The notes under the pieces are model-generated. The model was not told the origin of the DNA. It saw only the letters and a program-made list of their open reading frames with translations, and searched no databases. Below, piece by piece: positions 11,437 to 24,139 of a DNA stretch of 64,000 bases; position 1 is the stretch's first letter; each line of letters opens with the position of its first letter. The stretch is from Cyathus striatus. Lineage: Eukaryota; Basidiomycota; Agaricomycetes; Agaricales; Nidulariaceae. Made by a program: the position numbers and the translations under genes. Where the stretch lies: assembly GCA_025738555.1 (NCBI GenBank), contig JAOVFP010000008.1:4340001-4404000 (forward strand). Direction: 5' to 3'.

Positions 11437-13547
11437 TCAGATGTGTGGTCCAGCCTCCCTTACCTTAGGCTCGACATCTTTCTCATAGAGTGCAAACGCT
11501 TTCTGGAACATGCCTGCGAGTTTGCGAACCTCCTTCTGGAATGCTTCTTTATCTGTCCACGCGAGTTCAGGATTGAGAAGTTCGCGCGGGACTCCCTCGA
11601 TCGATGTAGGTATGGAGAGACCGAAGACGGAGAAACTTTCGTACGCAGCCTTAGTAAGTTCCCCCGAATGCACAGCATCAACGATACGACGGGTGTACTT
11701 GAGGGGACAACGCTTCCCTGAGCCAAACTTGCCACCAGTCCAGCCAGTATTGATGAGCCAACAATCCACCTTGTGCTCGGCCATACGTTCTGCTAACATC
11801 TCTGCATAACGACCAGGCTTTGAGAGTGAACAGTGTCAGTTATAGGCTAACGGTAGGTGAACGAAGGAAGGGGTAGTTACATGTAGGACAATGAAAGGGG
11901 CGCTGTAACAAGTTGAAAATGTTGGAATCGGCTCAAGTACACCATCTTCCGTTCCAGGCGTTTTCCTACCGCAAAAAGCATTTCAACTTGACCCATTTAA
12001 TAAACAGAATAGTCTTACGATGTATAGCCGGCCAAGAAATGATAGCTAGCCTGCTCAGGAGTGAGACGACTCACTGGTGGAAGGACGCCAAAAGCGTCAC
12101 ACGTCAACATGATGATGTTGCTGGGTTGACGATCGACGACGCAAGGAATTTGTGCATTGGGTATGTATTCAATGGGATATGCGCAGCGAGTGTTCTCTGT
12201 TATGCTGATATCATCGTAGTCGGGATTGCGAGTCATGGGATTATAAACGACATTCTCGAGAATAGAGCCATATCTAATAGCGTTGTAGATATCTGGTTCC
12301 TTCTCGGCAGACAAGTTTATGCATTTCGCATAGCATCCCCCTCGATGTTGAATACACCACTGTCTGACCAAACATGTTCGTCATCACCAATCAAGAGACG
12401 ATTAGGGTCAGCAGAGAGAGTCGTCTTCCCGGTACCTGAGAGCCCGAAGAACAATGTGACATCGCCCTCCTCCTTTCCGACGTTGGCAGAGGAATGTAGT
12501 GAAAGCTGACCGAATTTAACAGGTTGGAGATAATGCTATAAGACAGATTACATCATCCAATAACAAGTGGGAGACAATTAATGTTACCATGACCGAAAAT
12601 ACGCCTTTCTTCATCTCACCTGCGTATTCTGTTCCAAGAATGACCATCTCCATACGCTTGAAGTTGATCTCAACCGACGTCGTCGAGCTCATACCCTTGG
12701 TGAAACGATTGGCAGGGAACTGTCCTGCATTGTAGATGATAAAATCGGGTTCACCAAATTCTGCAAGCTGTTCCTCAGTCGGCCGAATGAGCATGTTGTG
12801 CTAAGCAACATCATGTGGTTAATTATAGACGCTCTGGAAACAAATGGGGTGCGTACGTACCATGAAAAGGGCATGATAGGCACGAGCGCAAATGACGCGA
12901 ACCTTAATGCGGTACTTAGGATCCCACTAAACAGCGGAAAACGTGGTGGTCAGTGAGTATTTTATACAAGGAAAACCAGGAAGAACCAGTAAAAACATAC
13001 GCCTGCATAGCCATCGAAAACATAGACATTATCTCGGGTATTGAGATAATCGATCGCACGTTCGCGGTTGATCTCAAAGTATCTGCACAAGCATTCAGCA
13101 TCATGCTCTAGTCGACAGCAAGATTGTGCCATATCGAACGCACGCTCGTCCATCTTAATGTTGACAGAACCCCACCAAATGTCATCCTTGCTGGTTTCTT
13201 CGTAAACGATGCGCTTATCCTTTGGACTCCTTCCGGTCTTCTTTCCAGAGAAATTGATGAGTGCGCCCGAAGATGAAATGATAGCACCTTCATTGCGAAT
13301 GGCATCTTCATACAAAAGAGCGACAGGAGCATTGCGCTTTATCTGAATCCTATCCATATCGAAGCCTGCCTGAGAGAAGTAGTCAAGGTCACGACCAATA
13401 ACTAGAAAAACATCGATGTTGTCAGCGAGTAAGATGTAATAGGATGGCGAACAAACGTGTGCTGTATTGTTCGAAATCATGGGCTTGAGCATAGTTTTTA
13501 TGGAGGATGTGGGGAGTCACGTATGGGGTGTGGTGGGGGAAAACCAT
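11437..13547 (-). CDS. PCK1: phosphoenolpyruvate carboxykinase (ATP)
   Basis: The enzyme converts oxaloacetate and ATP to phosphoenolpyruvate, CO2 and ADP, the entry step of gluconeogenesis, in the cytosol. Seven exons were read with phase preserved: 13457-13547, 13001-13401, 12861-12926, 12588-12800, 12019-12535, 11881-11965 and 11437-11817, for about 584 residues. Family motifs in order are [46 protein letters not shown], the P-loop [31 protein letters not shown] and [15 protein letters not shown]. One base is missing in the C5 run at 12337-12341 (G5 on the coding strand). The invariant IEGGCYAKC motif is split between frames there, and exon 12019-12535 is one base short of the expected phase. 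This is most likely an assembly error, since everything else is intact. In fungi the gene is normally glucose-repressed; no element for that was identified here. Confidence 0.96.
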
Positions 13548-14515
13548 GGTGGCAGGCTGTAAAAAGAAATTGAGAAGAGAATACAAAGGAGAAAGGGAGT
13601 AAAAGTAAACAGGAAGTGTATATATTGTAGGTGAAGTACATTGAAATGAAATCACAAGGTCCGCGGGGAACTGAAATCATGTGCACTGGGGAGTCCACCT
13701 GGCTACCAGACGGCCCGATGAGCTCCCTGAAGAAGCTGAAGTTCCGTCCGTCGAACAGAGCATTCTACCAGTTGTAGGTTGGACAATGGACCTACCCACC
13801 TTCTCTGCTGCAGCTGCGATTGCCCGGTTGTTTGAAGCTGAGGCGCTTGAGAGGTTGTGACAGAATAGCTGCCAACGTCTTATCAGCGTTTGCTGTGCTC
13901 TAAGGGGTCTTTGGGGAGCAGTTCGGAAGAGCAATGACAATGGCTTTATACCCAGTTGTGTAAGTTTCTGTACCATTCCTCGATCCCCCGAAAGGAATCC
14001 TAAAAGCCCAAGCCAACTATCGAATAATCTCCTTACTGTATATCCTAATACAGAGCTCCAGCTCGCTCAATCGAGGCCCCTATCACACTCACCGCAATTT
14101 TGAATTAAATAACTGATTTCTGCTGGCCTTGCAACTGAGTCTTCTGTCTGGTCAATGCCTGAGACTAGAGAGCCTATGAAAGATGCAACTGGTGACGGTA
14201 GCGATGTTCAGGCTTGACAGTAGACACGAGGAAAAGTGCTGGAAGGTTGGCCACGTATTTCTTTTCACTGGATTCTTTCTGAGAATGTATCAGATATGCA
14301 AGGCACCCGGCAGATTAAGAATTGGTTTCCCAGTACATAGTTGTACTACACCATCGTATCACATGCCGTCAGAAACAGTTCCCGCCTCCTTCCTTTTCAG
14401 TCTAATTCTACTTGAACTTGACTTGACTAAGTGCTCTGCACTATATCTATGCAACTATACTGAACCTATAATATAAAAATACATGAATCCTTGTCTAATC
14501 CTGATCCTTGTTCCA
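13548..14515. other. PEPCK upstream region, no gene recognised
   Basis: This should hold the promoter and leader of the minus-strand PEPCK gene and the end of MED14. A 99-codon minus ORF at 13677-13976 has no family signature, and its position fits an upstream ORF or chance. Nothing else was seen. Confidence 0.45.
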
Positions 14516-17500
14516 TTAGCCCTTCCTTAATTGCTCCGAAATTTTTGAGTGAATCGCTCTTCCTAACACTTGTACACAACCCGTGGCGCACACCACCCCA
14601 ACGTCTATCATGGCTACTGCTCCTGTACCGACCTGGCCAGTAGATATCAAGTTCGTCGTTACGTCGGAAATTATCTTGACGAAATTCGGAATGGGCTGAA
14701 GACCTAACCCAGCACCCTGTGAATTTGATGCGTTGGCAGTAAAAATACTATGCGACCCGTCAACAATGGCAACTCTCTTCTTTGTCATTAATCGAAAATC
14801 AAGTGCATGACTTTTTTTTAAAAAAAAGTTTAGATGAATAAAGTGCATAATAATCGGTGAACTGACCAAAGATCCCCATACAATAACCGGTACCATCCAG
14901 CTGCTTTCACAAAAGTATCCACATTTTGACCAACGAACTGACTTGCAGTCTTAATCTCTTCCAATTCTGCAACTATCGGTAATGTATATCTGAGCAGAGA
15001 AACTAATCGGTGCAGAGACGGTGCGAGACGACCATGTCCATGACGCAGTAAACTTCTGAAAAAAGGTTCGGCATCGTCGTGTGGATTGTATGAATCATGT
15101 TCATCCATTCTGGCAGAATCTTGCAGTCGACGGCGAGAAAATCGAAGATCGAAATTACCACCGGTGGGCGATAGTTGATCTTCGCAAGATATTGAAACTG
15201 CATAATCCTATTGCGCGTAAAAATATGTATTAAGATATACAAGGCCGGACTTACTGCAGCATATACGAACTCTACTGTCTGCAGATCAAATGAAAGGAGT
15301 TGGACACCATGCCATTCTTTCTCTTTTGCCATTTGCGCCACTAAGTGTTCAAGCTAAGCATAAAATAACGGAAGAATGGAATGATCTTACCTTCCCGAGC
15401 AATGACCACCATCTTAGAAACTCTAGCCCATTCTTCCAAGAATTCGTCCACACAGGTGTTAACATTTTCAGACAAAAATGAAACGATTGCTTCTGTGGTA
15501 TCGTATATTATCCGTTTCGAAGGCCTGATGACTGCGCTTGTTCCAGAAGTTTTTTTCCCCATAGGTTGTTGAACATATTTCAACTTTACACAGGTCACAA
15601 CCTATAGAAAATGTGTTAGTATGCAGCCGATGTTAGCTAATAATAGACGTACTTGGGCTTTTTCTTCAGACCACCAATTTAGAGGAATAACCCGAATGTT
15701 TGGCATTGCAGCCTCAGCTGCGGGAGCGCCCGATAGAATATGCTTTGATTCGACACATAGGGCTGGAACAGAGCGGGCCAATGAGGATTGAATATGACAC
15801 AAATCTGTATTGATGTTTGTTCCGCTTGTAGGATTTACATATGTGAAGGGAATTCCCCGTAGTTTAAATTGCCGTTCGACATTCATATACGCCACTCGAG
15901 CACTACATATTTAAAGCATTTAACATGATGTAAGAAAGAAACGCATAGAGGACACACCAACAATAGTTATATAATCCTCGCAAAACCTGTGTCTCCAAAT
16001 TAAAGCTAGGTAACATCAGAGTAAGATACTGATAGGAAAAAAATACACACCCAATTGAACTTGTCGAGTGGCTGGAAAGCAGCTGCCGGTCATCATCCGT
16101 GTTATTACGGCTCTGTTTAAAACCTATACGCGGATCCGAACGGTCTGGATGGGTCATCGTTATAATATCTTCCCCGCGAATACGGTCAGAATTTAACCAG
16201 GCAATGTCCCCCATAGTCATGCCTGCAAATCCGGTATCCGGAAGGACCGTAGCAGTTATCAATGCATATTTAAAACAAGTGTCGGTGACAACGAGGACGA
16301 GATAATGGTTCGGGAAAAGTTGCCAACTGAATAAATAATCTTGCATGGCCCAACTTCATTAGTTCTTCTAAATTTACTATTCAGTGCCATACATTAGTGA
16401 TATGTTAGTAAATATACCTTTTCCAAAGTTCCGATTCTTATAGCATTGAAGTCCTAGATAACTAGCTTTTTGTTCTGCCATATTCAAGATAATCTACGGA
16501 GAAATTAATAGCAGTTATCGAAGCGGAGAAAAACAAACAGATATTCGTAATGCCGTCATAGCAGTTGTCAGCATTGTTGGATCTCCACTCAGTCGATTTG
16601 AAAGATTGCCAAACTTAGGTGCTCGGCCTGCAGCTGCAAGGTCCCCTGTATCCTTAAGAGCTAGCTTTCCTGTTCTGGAATCTATGGAGATTAGGACAAC
16701 CTCATCAGAGCATAAATTTATGCGAAGAGCATGTGTTCTGCCTAGTATAAAATGTTAGAACTAACTACAAATACGAAATAAAATACGAAATACCTTCTTG
16801 GACTATAGTGACAACATCTAGGGGGGAAAATATTTCTCCAGGACTTTGAAGCTGACGTTTAAATGCAGATAAGATTATCTCAGTATGTCTTTCTAAGACA
16901 AGAAGCAACAATCCCTCAAAGTCGAGGTTGTCAGGATCCTAAAACATATTTCAGTTAAAACGTTGTAAAAGCACGGGTGGAAGTACTAACAATATTTAAA
17001 AATCCTTCAGGAAAAGAAGTCTCTTCTGCATTAATCGAGACACCAAATGCGAACTTTGCCAACTCCCAGTGAATTGCAAACTTTAGCCCTTCCACTTCGT
17101 CCGACGGCTTTAAATTACCAAGCTTAGATTTCTGCCGAAGTCTATCAATCACTCTTGCTTTTGGCGTTCTTTCTGGACCACCACCACACAGGGAGGAGAG
17201 TGAGTTTCGACAATAGAAATGGTCAGCGTGCCTCCGAATAGAGATAATTTTGGTTGCGGGCGTCCAGGAGCTGAGGAGGGCAATGGTCCACGTCTATATT
17301 GCGATCATCTATATAAGCTGACATCAAACGAAAACTCGGCTCAACATACATCCAGTAAGTCACAATCATGGATTTCCGGTCGTCTGACATCTGCACGCGA
17401 AGATAGTCTGCCCATCCAAGAGAACGCAAACGCTCTGCCTACAACACTCTGAGTAAATATCCAATAATGCAAAGAAACTCCTTACCTGATACCAGAGGAT

Positions 17501-18770
17501 TTCCAGCTGATATGACAAAGACATCATTTCTAATTAATGTAATTGTCACTGACGGGAAGGTCTACGGAAAAAAACTTACGAAGGAAGTTATACAATCTAA
17601 CGAGTGGTGCGTCAACAACGCCATTCGGCAACTTTGGACGTAGCTGATGCTCAGAGACCGTAGGGAGCACAGACTCCTCGACATTCAATATGTAAAAACC
17701 GAGACGGGCGTCTGCTTCATCAGTTATATGACGCTTGATCATTCCAGTAGGCACTCTCGGAAACTCTATTGACCGTTAGGACTGGCCGCAACAGAAGAAA
17801 CAAATAATACCTTGTAGACCCGTTAGGTCTCCACCAATTTTGATCAAGAATTCAACATGAACGAAAAACCATCCGTCTTCGCATTCTACCCCATTCAGGC
17901 ATACGGATGTTTCGAATAGCTTCGGACAGTAAAAAAGACACGGCCGTCTGCTATTCGATAATTGGTCATTTCACTGGAACTACCTCGGAGGCACGAAGTC
18001 GATACTGAATAGCATCTTCTATGTTCGATAAAGTTCTGCTGATTTCATTATCGCTAAGGGGAGTAGGAGACACGGTAGAGTTCTGGTAGAAAGTGAGTGC
18101 AGCACGCAACACCAAAAATTATAATCTCAGACCATGACACATGTAGGAAGTCGAAGATAAGATCCTTTTGTGAGAACATCTAGCGAAGTAAGCAAGTCGT
18201 GATTACGAAGTCTTTAGAGAATGAGCAAAATGCAAAGCAATTAAGAGAGAAATATACCTTGCCGAATCCAGAGAATCTCTTCCGTAATTTATAAGGCTAA
18301 TTGCATCTTGAAATTGCTGATTCTGAGTCATAAGGAAAGCAGTAATATTCTAGAAACATCGTTAATGAACAATTGAGAGAGTACACAAAGAAGGAAACGG
18401 ACAGACCATGCATTTCTGCACTGTGTCCGCGTCGCGGGACCATTTCGCAATAGCATAAAGCTTTACAATTTGTTTCTTTGTCTTTACAACCCAGTCTGCC
18501 AGATAACGCTTTCTATTCATGTCGGATTGGTTTGGCAGTCTGGTGTTGGAGCACAATAAGTAAGAGCGTCCGAAATATAGCACACAAAACAAACGTTTCT
18601 GCATATTCCACAAGTTCTGCATATATAGCCTGTGTAACGCGAGACAATAGCTCTCCAAGGGGAACTTGGCCATCATGAACGAGAGGAAGCTCGCGTTCCA
18701 ATTCCTCTGTTGTTGGAGAGAGATCATGAGGAATGTTATCGAGTTGTATTGAATGGGTTTCTTGCTTCAT
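14516..18770 (-). CDS. MED14: Mediator complex subunit 14 (Rgr1-like)
   Basis: MED14 is the backbone subunit that joins the head, middle and tail of Mediator in RNA polymerase II transcription. The start at 18770 (MKQETHSIQ) leads into VPLGELLSRVTQAIYAELVE and a KQIVKLYAIAKWSRDADTV helix pair, the conserved N-terminal MED14 region. Good exons include 18595-18770, 18407-18539, 18258-18349, 18133-18211, 17811-18082, 17580-17765, 17486-17529 and, at the C-end, 14867-15207 and 14516-14810; about 16 are needed in all. IADGRVFF, LFETSVCLNG and a C-terminal HALDFRLMTKKRVAI block fit the family. At least four one-base breaks are visible: TTT 17969-17971, GG 17924-17925, TTTT 17248-17251 and near 17177-17190. 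A probable extra base sits at 16315-16318. Adding the bases restores both reading frame and exon phase. The gene is essential in yeast, so errors are likelier than decay. Confidence 0.9.
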
Positions 18771-18998
18771 TGTTGAGAGACGACGAAACAGGGCATTGAG
18801 CTATTATGTGGACTAATATACAAGGTAGACGGAGTGAATGGGTAAATGGGAAGATGAATGATGATGGTCGTTATAATAGTTGTGTTATGTTGTTCAATTG
18901 CTGTATTTGTCCGAGAGTACAACGCGGCCGCAGTCCCTGACATCTACTCTATCTTATACTACTTAAATAATAACACTCTCCTCAAGGTAGTATCCGCC
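18771..18998. promoter_or_regulatory. divergent MED14 / SCY1-like promoter
   Basis: Only 228 bp separate the start codons of the minus-strand MED14 and the plus-strand SCY1-like gene, so both promoters must share this stretch or overlap. No convincing TATA box was found. Confidence 0.6.
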
Positions 18999-21900
18999 AT
19001 GGACTACCTCAGAAATCTCGGATCAGCAGCGTGTCGACTTTTGTTCAGAAGTCAGGCCTCAATCTTCCCTTCACGCTGGGTCCGAAGGTGGACACTCCAA
19101 GTCCAATTTATAACCTCTACGATGCCACAAAGAAGGTGCTCCGCTCTTTGGCTTCTTTTTCAATATCCTTATCTGTTCTCTAGGATGATTCTTCACCTGT
19201 CTCCGTATTTGAGTACGATTTTACAGAGCCCGCCAGACGTAATTTCAAGCCTCTCGCTCAGAATGCTCTTCGTAAACTCCGCACTACTAGACATCCAGAT
19301 ATTCTCAAGTTCATTGATGCTGTTGAATCAGAGTCCACTATTTACATCATGACAGAGCGTGTTCGTCCTCTGCATCCCACTTTAAGCACGTATTCTTCAC
19401 GTCATGCCCAGGAGAGGGAAGATTGGCTTCTTTGGGGGATTCATCGCATATCTGTCAGTCTTTATTTTATCTCGGCAGAACCACCACAGTTACATTTATG
19501 CTTTTAGATAGCTCTTACATTTGTGAACGACCCATGCGCATCTACTCATGGCAATCTTTCGACGCACTCTATTTTCCTGTCACCCTCTGGTGAATGGAAA
19601 CTTGGTGGATTTGAGCTCATTACCAGCACCAAAGACTCCTCAGGTGTGCTATACGTGTGTATATAGTCTACCGTACTCTTTTTTCGAAAATGACGACCTG
19701 TTCAACAGTCTATGGCCAATGTCCTACCCACTTCAACTTCTATTGCCTCCCCAGAAGTCAAGAAATCTGGGTGGCCTATCCTTAAAGAGTATGTGTTCTG
19801 TAGTTGTGACTTTTAACGAACCTTTGACATTTCATTGTCAGTTATGACCCTTCCGTAGCCGACGCCTATGCCCTTGGTCTTCTCCTTCATGTGGTCTTCA
19901 ACCCCAGTCATCCACCTCTACCAACAGCAGAGCCTCCTCACCCTCCCCCACAGCCGTCGGCTCGTGGGGCTATTCCTACGACCATCTTCCCTGCATTTAA
20001 AAAACTTCTTAACCCAAATCCAAAGGGTAGGCTTGTTGTGAAAGGGTTTCTTGACCTCGGCATGGCTGAGAACGGCTTCTTCTTCAGCAATCGCCTTATC
20101 AGGATCTGCATAGGCCTTGATAATTTTACACTAGCTGGAGAAGCTGAGAAAACATCATTTCTTCGAATCCTTAAGGAGACGGCGTCCACATTTCCGCCAG
20201 AGTTCGCTTCATATCGTGTCCTGCCATCACTTCTTGCCGCTCTCGAATTTGGTGGGGCATCTGCTGCCTCCATTTTGCCTCTAGTCTTCCAATTCGGAAA
20301 GAATGTCTCCCCAGAGGAATACAGCAGTCGAATTCTGGCACCACTTATCAAATTATATGCAAATCCCGATCGTGGGACGCGCATGGCTCTTTTGGATCAT
20401 CTTCCAGAATATGCAGAAAAGCTAGATAAAAAGACCGTTAGCGACAAAATCTTCCCCCACCTCGTAAGCCATAGATAAATGATATCCTTCCTTTTCGTTG
20501 CTCACTGCAATAAGCAAACCGGTTTCTCTGACACTGTAGCAGTCATTCGAGAAGCTACTGTGAAATCAATAATTCTCCTGTCACCCAAGGTTTGTCAAAT
20601 AATTAGTTATATTGACCCACTCTTATATCTCACTGCAGCTGACGGACCGATTACTGAATAATGACCTCCTTCGGTTATTGGCTAAAATGCAAATGGATCC
20701 TGAGCCTTCCATTCGCACCAATACCTGTATTCTTATCGGTCGTCTGGGACCTTCGCTGGGTTATAATACCAAGCGTAAAGTTTTGGTGCCTGCCTTTTCC
20801 CGTGCCCTTAAGGACACATTTGTGCACTGTCGTGTCGCGGGTCTTATGGCGCTAATGGCAACCACTGACTGTTTTGAAATTGAGGAAATTGCGACCAAAG
20901 TAATTCCTAATATGGCATTTACAACGTTAGACAAGGAGAAGTAAGTTAATCTTTCTTTAATCATACTTCTACATACCGATAACTTGTTCCATACAGGCTC
21001 GTCCGAGACCAAGCTTTCAAGGCGCTTGACCTTTTTATAAAAAAGCTGGAAGCTCATGCTGCAACAATGGTCATTAGACTTTTTACTTGTATTTGATGCC
21101 TCCTGCTGATAGCTAAATATTTTTCAGCCCGAGACAGCAGTAGTGGAACCCTCAGATATCCACATTGCCTCGATAGGCCAAGGCACATTAGTGAATTCAG
21201 CTGCGGGTGCAGCAGGCGCTCTCGCCGGCTGGGCTATTACGTCACTTGGAAAGAAGGTAACGACTGATCTTTTATATGGCACGACGAGTCTCATCGTTTC
21301 TCATGCTACTAGTTAGCGACCACTGATCTCCAAAGTACTCTCACCGCTGCTGGCCCTTCCATTGACCGGCCTACGTCGGCGCCGGTGCCTCCAGGGGGCT
21401 TCCCTCTTGAAAGTCACATTGGCGGACTCCGCAAGGCGCCTGTCTCATCTTCGTCGTTGTCAACACCTACTCTTCCAGACTCTGGTCCGAAAGTGAAAGG
21501 TCTTCAACTTGGCGCTAACAAACTTCCCGCCGATGCTGCCTTGGTTGAATTCCTATCGGAAGAGGCTCGTGCCAATGGTATAAATAACAATGAAGTGAAT
21601 CCTTGGGGTAACGACAACTTAATTGATGTCAACGCCGACGAAGGGGATTGGAGTACGTTTTCTTTTCCAAATTAATATAATGATATAGGTAACATTATAC
21701 TGTAACAGGTGTTTTCGAGACTGCTCCAGTTGTGGTAGAGCCAAAGCCGGCGTTGCATTCCGTTGCCGGTACCGTCAGTATATTGAATGACCAAAAATTG
21801 CCACGGCAAAGCGCAGAGAATGATGCTTGGGAAAATGTGCAAGTTTTAGACCCATGGCGGAACACGGCAGATCCAGCAAAAGCTCACCCGACGCCCGCCC

Positions 21901-22232
21901 ATAAACGTGTAAAGTCACCAACGTCCTTCAAACAGAGAGAAACCTCCCCATCTCTAAACCATGAATCTCCCCTGCATTCACCGGCTCCCTGGGACAAGTC
22001 AATACTCACCGCAGCGACTGAACCCAAGGCTGTGTCCCCAGCTCTTCCTTTAACTCCCAGCATGGCTACAATGTCCAAGGAAGAAAAGGCAGCAGAAATG
22101 GCACGAAGGAAGGAGGAGCGAAAACAGGTTTGTATTCGATTTGCTATATTCCGCGTATGTGATGCTAACGTTAACTTGTTGCAGAGGATCGCGGCGTTGA
22201 AAGAGCAAAAAAAAAGTGCATTAGGGACGTAG
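18999..22232 (+). CDS. SCY1-like pseudokinase (Scyl1/Cex1 family)
   Basis: The family works in Golgi-ER traffic and tRNA export; yeast Cex1 is the closest named relative. Twelve exons fit with phase kept: 18999-19135, 19184-19453, 19508-19654, 19709-19788, 19842-20463, 20515-20589, 20639-20940, 20997-21069, 21128-21256, 21313-21652, 21709-22127 and 22185-22232. The N-terminal half is a kinase fold without catalytic residues: GIHRIS stands where HRD is expected and LGGFEL where DFG is expected. HEAT-like helices follow (LLRLLAKMQMDPEPSIRTNT, FKALDLFIKKLE). After them come a Pro/Ser-rich linker and a basic coiled-coil tail (AEMARRKEERKQ) near the stop. One base is missing between 19030 and 19031. 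With it the N-terminus runs as MDYLRNLGSAAVSTFVQKSG, and exon 1 becomes a whole number of codons. Confidence 0.92.
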
Positions 22233-23099
22233 TTTTCCAATATTACTGAATTTCCCTATGTTGGACTATCACGCTTTGCAAGGATTGTTTTGTTTTGTAA
22301 TTGTGGGCTACCATCAGGTCGATTAGAATGGAATCTTCCTGTCTGATAACAACTAAAGGTGCTCTGCCTTCTGTTGTACATCATCATCTAAGACAAATGC
22401 AGTTACACTGAGCTTCGTTTAGAAAGCTGTCCTTGTCTTCGGCTGCACTGTTGTGGAGTTATTGGATGCCTTACTGCAGCGTTTAGAACTTCAAACTGGA
22501 TGACTTCCCGCAGGGTTTAGAAACCCAGATTATTTTTCTAAACGTTAAGCGAGTGGCGCTCGGCTAATCTAGGTCTGCGTTTCTAACCATAGCACATTTT
22601 CTCACAGACTTTCAATGTCGTTTCTAAATTTCATCAGTGCTGTTGTAATCTTATCATATGTTTATCTTTTCATCTATTCACAACAATATTGCTTTTTACC
22701 TGTCTTGTCATGACCGAATCTTTCAAATACTCTGTAAACCAAATAATACATATGTGCATGCTAGTCTGATGTAGCCTTTTCTCTGGTGTAAGTATTGTTC
22801 TTTCCCATAGTCAAGAACATCAATGGCACTGTGGACCAGTTTTCTTAAAAATAAGTATGCAGTGATATGTTGATTGCAAAGAGAGTCAATGTGATGAATA
22901 AGTACACGAAAGAGCACGACATAGAGCTGACTATATTGCCAATTATACTGTGAATATGTCATACGAGGGAAGGAAGGACATCGTATACAGTAGTGCGAAT
23001 CTTGAGATGATATGTCCCTGCAGGGATTTTGACATCGGAGATTGAAAATGCATTTAGAGGAGGGCATTTAGAACTAGAAGAGGGGGGGGCAGTCTCCTT

Positions 23100-23245
23100 C
23101 CCAGACCCAATGGGAGGTCTCTCTACTAGGCGGTATGCAATTCTTATTCCGAGTTAAAGGGGAATAGATTAAGTCTCGTGATATATATCTCATGTTCCGT
23201 TTTAGGATTGAATGTTAATTCAGTGAGACCTCCCAGAGGGTCTGG
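23100..23245 (+). repeat. 146-bp MITE-like repeat, copy 1
   Basis: It starts with CCCAGACCCAATGGGAGGTC and ends with GAGACCTCCCAGAGGGTCTGG-type sequence, so the unit itself has about 22-bp terminal inverted repeats. The inverted similarity to copy 2 extends beyond the unit, into the G-run on the outside and into CACAAAACATAT on the inside. Confidence 0.8.
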
Positions 23246-23723
23246 CACAAAACATATGCAAATATAAGGGTCAAGCTGACCATCGCATACGCCGATCACT
23301 TCTGAGCCCCAAATGCTTCACTGCGGTTGTGTTCATACGAATGATATATTGACCTTAGAACATAAATGAAGAGGATTGAAAGTGTGTACACTGTGATTTA
23401 TTGTAATTCCCTTGATTCACCTTCAAAACCCACTCTCCAACATCTTACAAGAAACAAAAGGATTATGATTAGTGCGTAAACCTATTGCTTACTGAGAGAA
23501 TTTCAGGTTCATTCCACATGAGTCTCATTTAAATTCTGCTATTGCTATTTAAATAACTTGGGGGACATTTTAAATTATAATAAACAGTATGTGATTCAAA
23601 AACAAGCTGCGAGCAGGTCAAGATAGAAGAATGACTTATCACTATGAAGGTTGTATTTCATTCTCAGAATGAAAATTGGAGCCACGGCCATCAGGTGGCT
23701 ATGTTATTTGTATATGTTTTGTG

Positions 23724-23869
23724 CCAGACCCTCTGGGAGGTCTCACTGAATTAACGTTCAATCCTAAAACAGAATATGAGATATATATCATGAGACTTAA
23801 TCTATTCCCCTTTAACTCGGAATAAGAATTGCATACCGCCTAGTAGAGAGACCTCCCATTGGGTCTGGG
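23724..23869 (-). repeat. 146-bp MITE-like repeat, copy 2 (inverted)
   Basis: This is the reverse complement of copy 1 with only a few substitutions, about 95 percent identical by eye. The two arms could form a long hairpin around a spacer of about 480 bp. Confidence 0.8.
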
Positions 23870-24096
23870 AAGGAGACTGGGGGGGGGCCTCTTCCAGATT
23901 ATTATCTAGAAAGAGGTCGGTTTCAAGATCAGCTGTCAAAGTAAACCGATTTGGACATCGGCATCACGGCTAATCTCGCTTAAGATGTTTAGAGATTTAA
24001 TCTAGGTTTCTAAACGCTGCAGGAAGTCATCCACTACTTTTCCAGATCTTAAGCAAGTGGTGTTTGGCAAAAGTAGCTTTTTGTTTCCAAGCCATA

Positions 24097-24139
24097 GGAG
24101 GACTCCCGAAAATCCCTACTAAAGTTAGATCCCAGGAAA
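24097..24139 (+). repeat. left terminal inverted repeat
   Basis: Inverted match to 30594-30634 with a few mismatches and a one- to two-base offset at the very tip. TA precedes it. Confidence 0.75.

Larger units (their letters stand above)
22497..24040. mobile_element. non-autonomous fold-back (TIR) element
   Basis: Outer arms at about 22497-22570 and 23965-24040 are imperfect inverted repeats sharing GGATGACTTCC, GTTTAGAAACC, TCTAAAC and TTAAGCGAG. Inside them lies a second, much better inverted pair (see the 146-bp repeats). ACT flanks both ends and could be a 3-bp target duplication, but this is weak. A 114-codon minus ORF at 22723-23067 has a Cys-rich start (RCQNPC, CIRC) and no recognised family. 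No transposase is visible, so movement would depend on another element. Confidence 0.6.

Noticed and set aside
13677..13976. 99-codon minus ORF upstream of PEPCK
   Set aside because: Low-complexity, no family signature; more likely leader or chance.
22723..23067. 114-codon Cys-containing minus ORF in the fold-back element
   Set aside because: It may be a transposase remnant, but no motif could be recognised; kept only as a note in the element entry.
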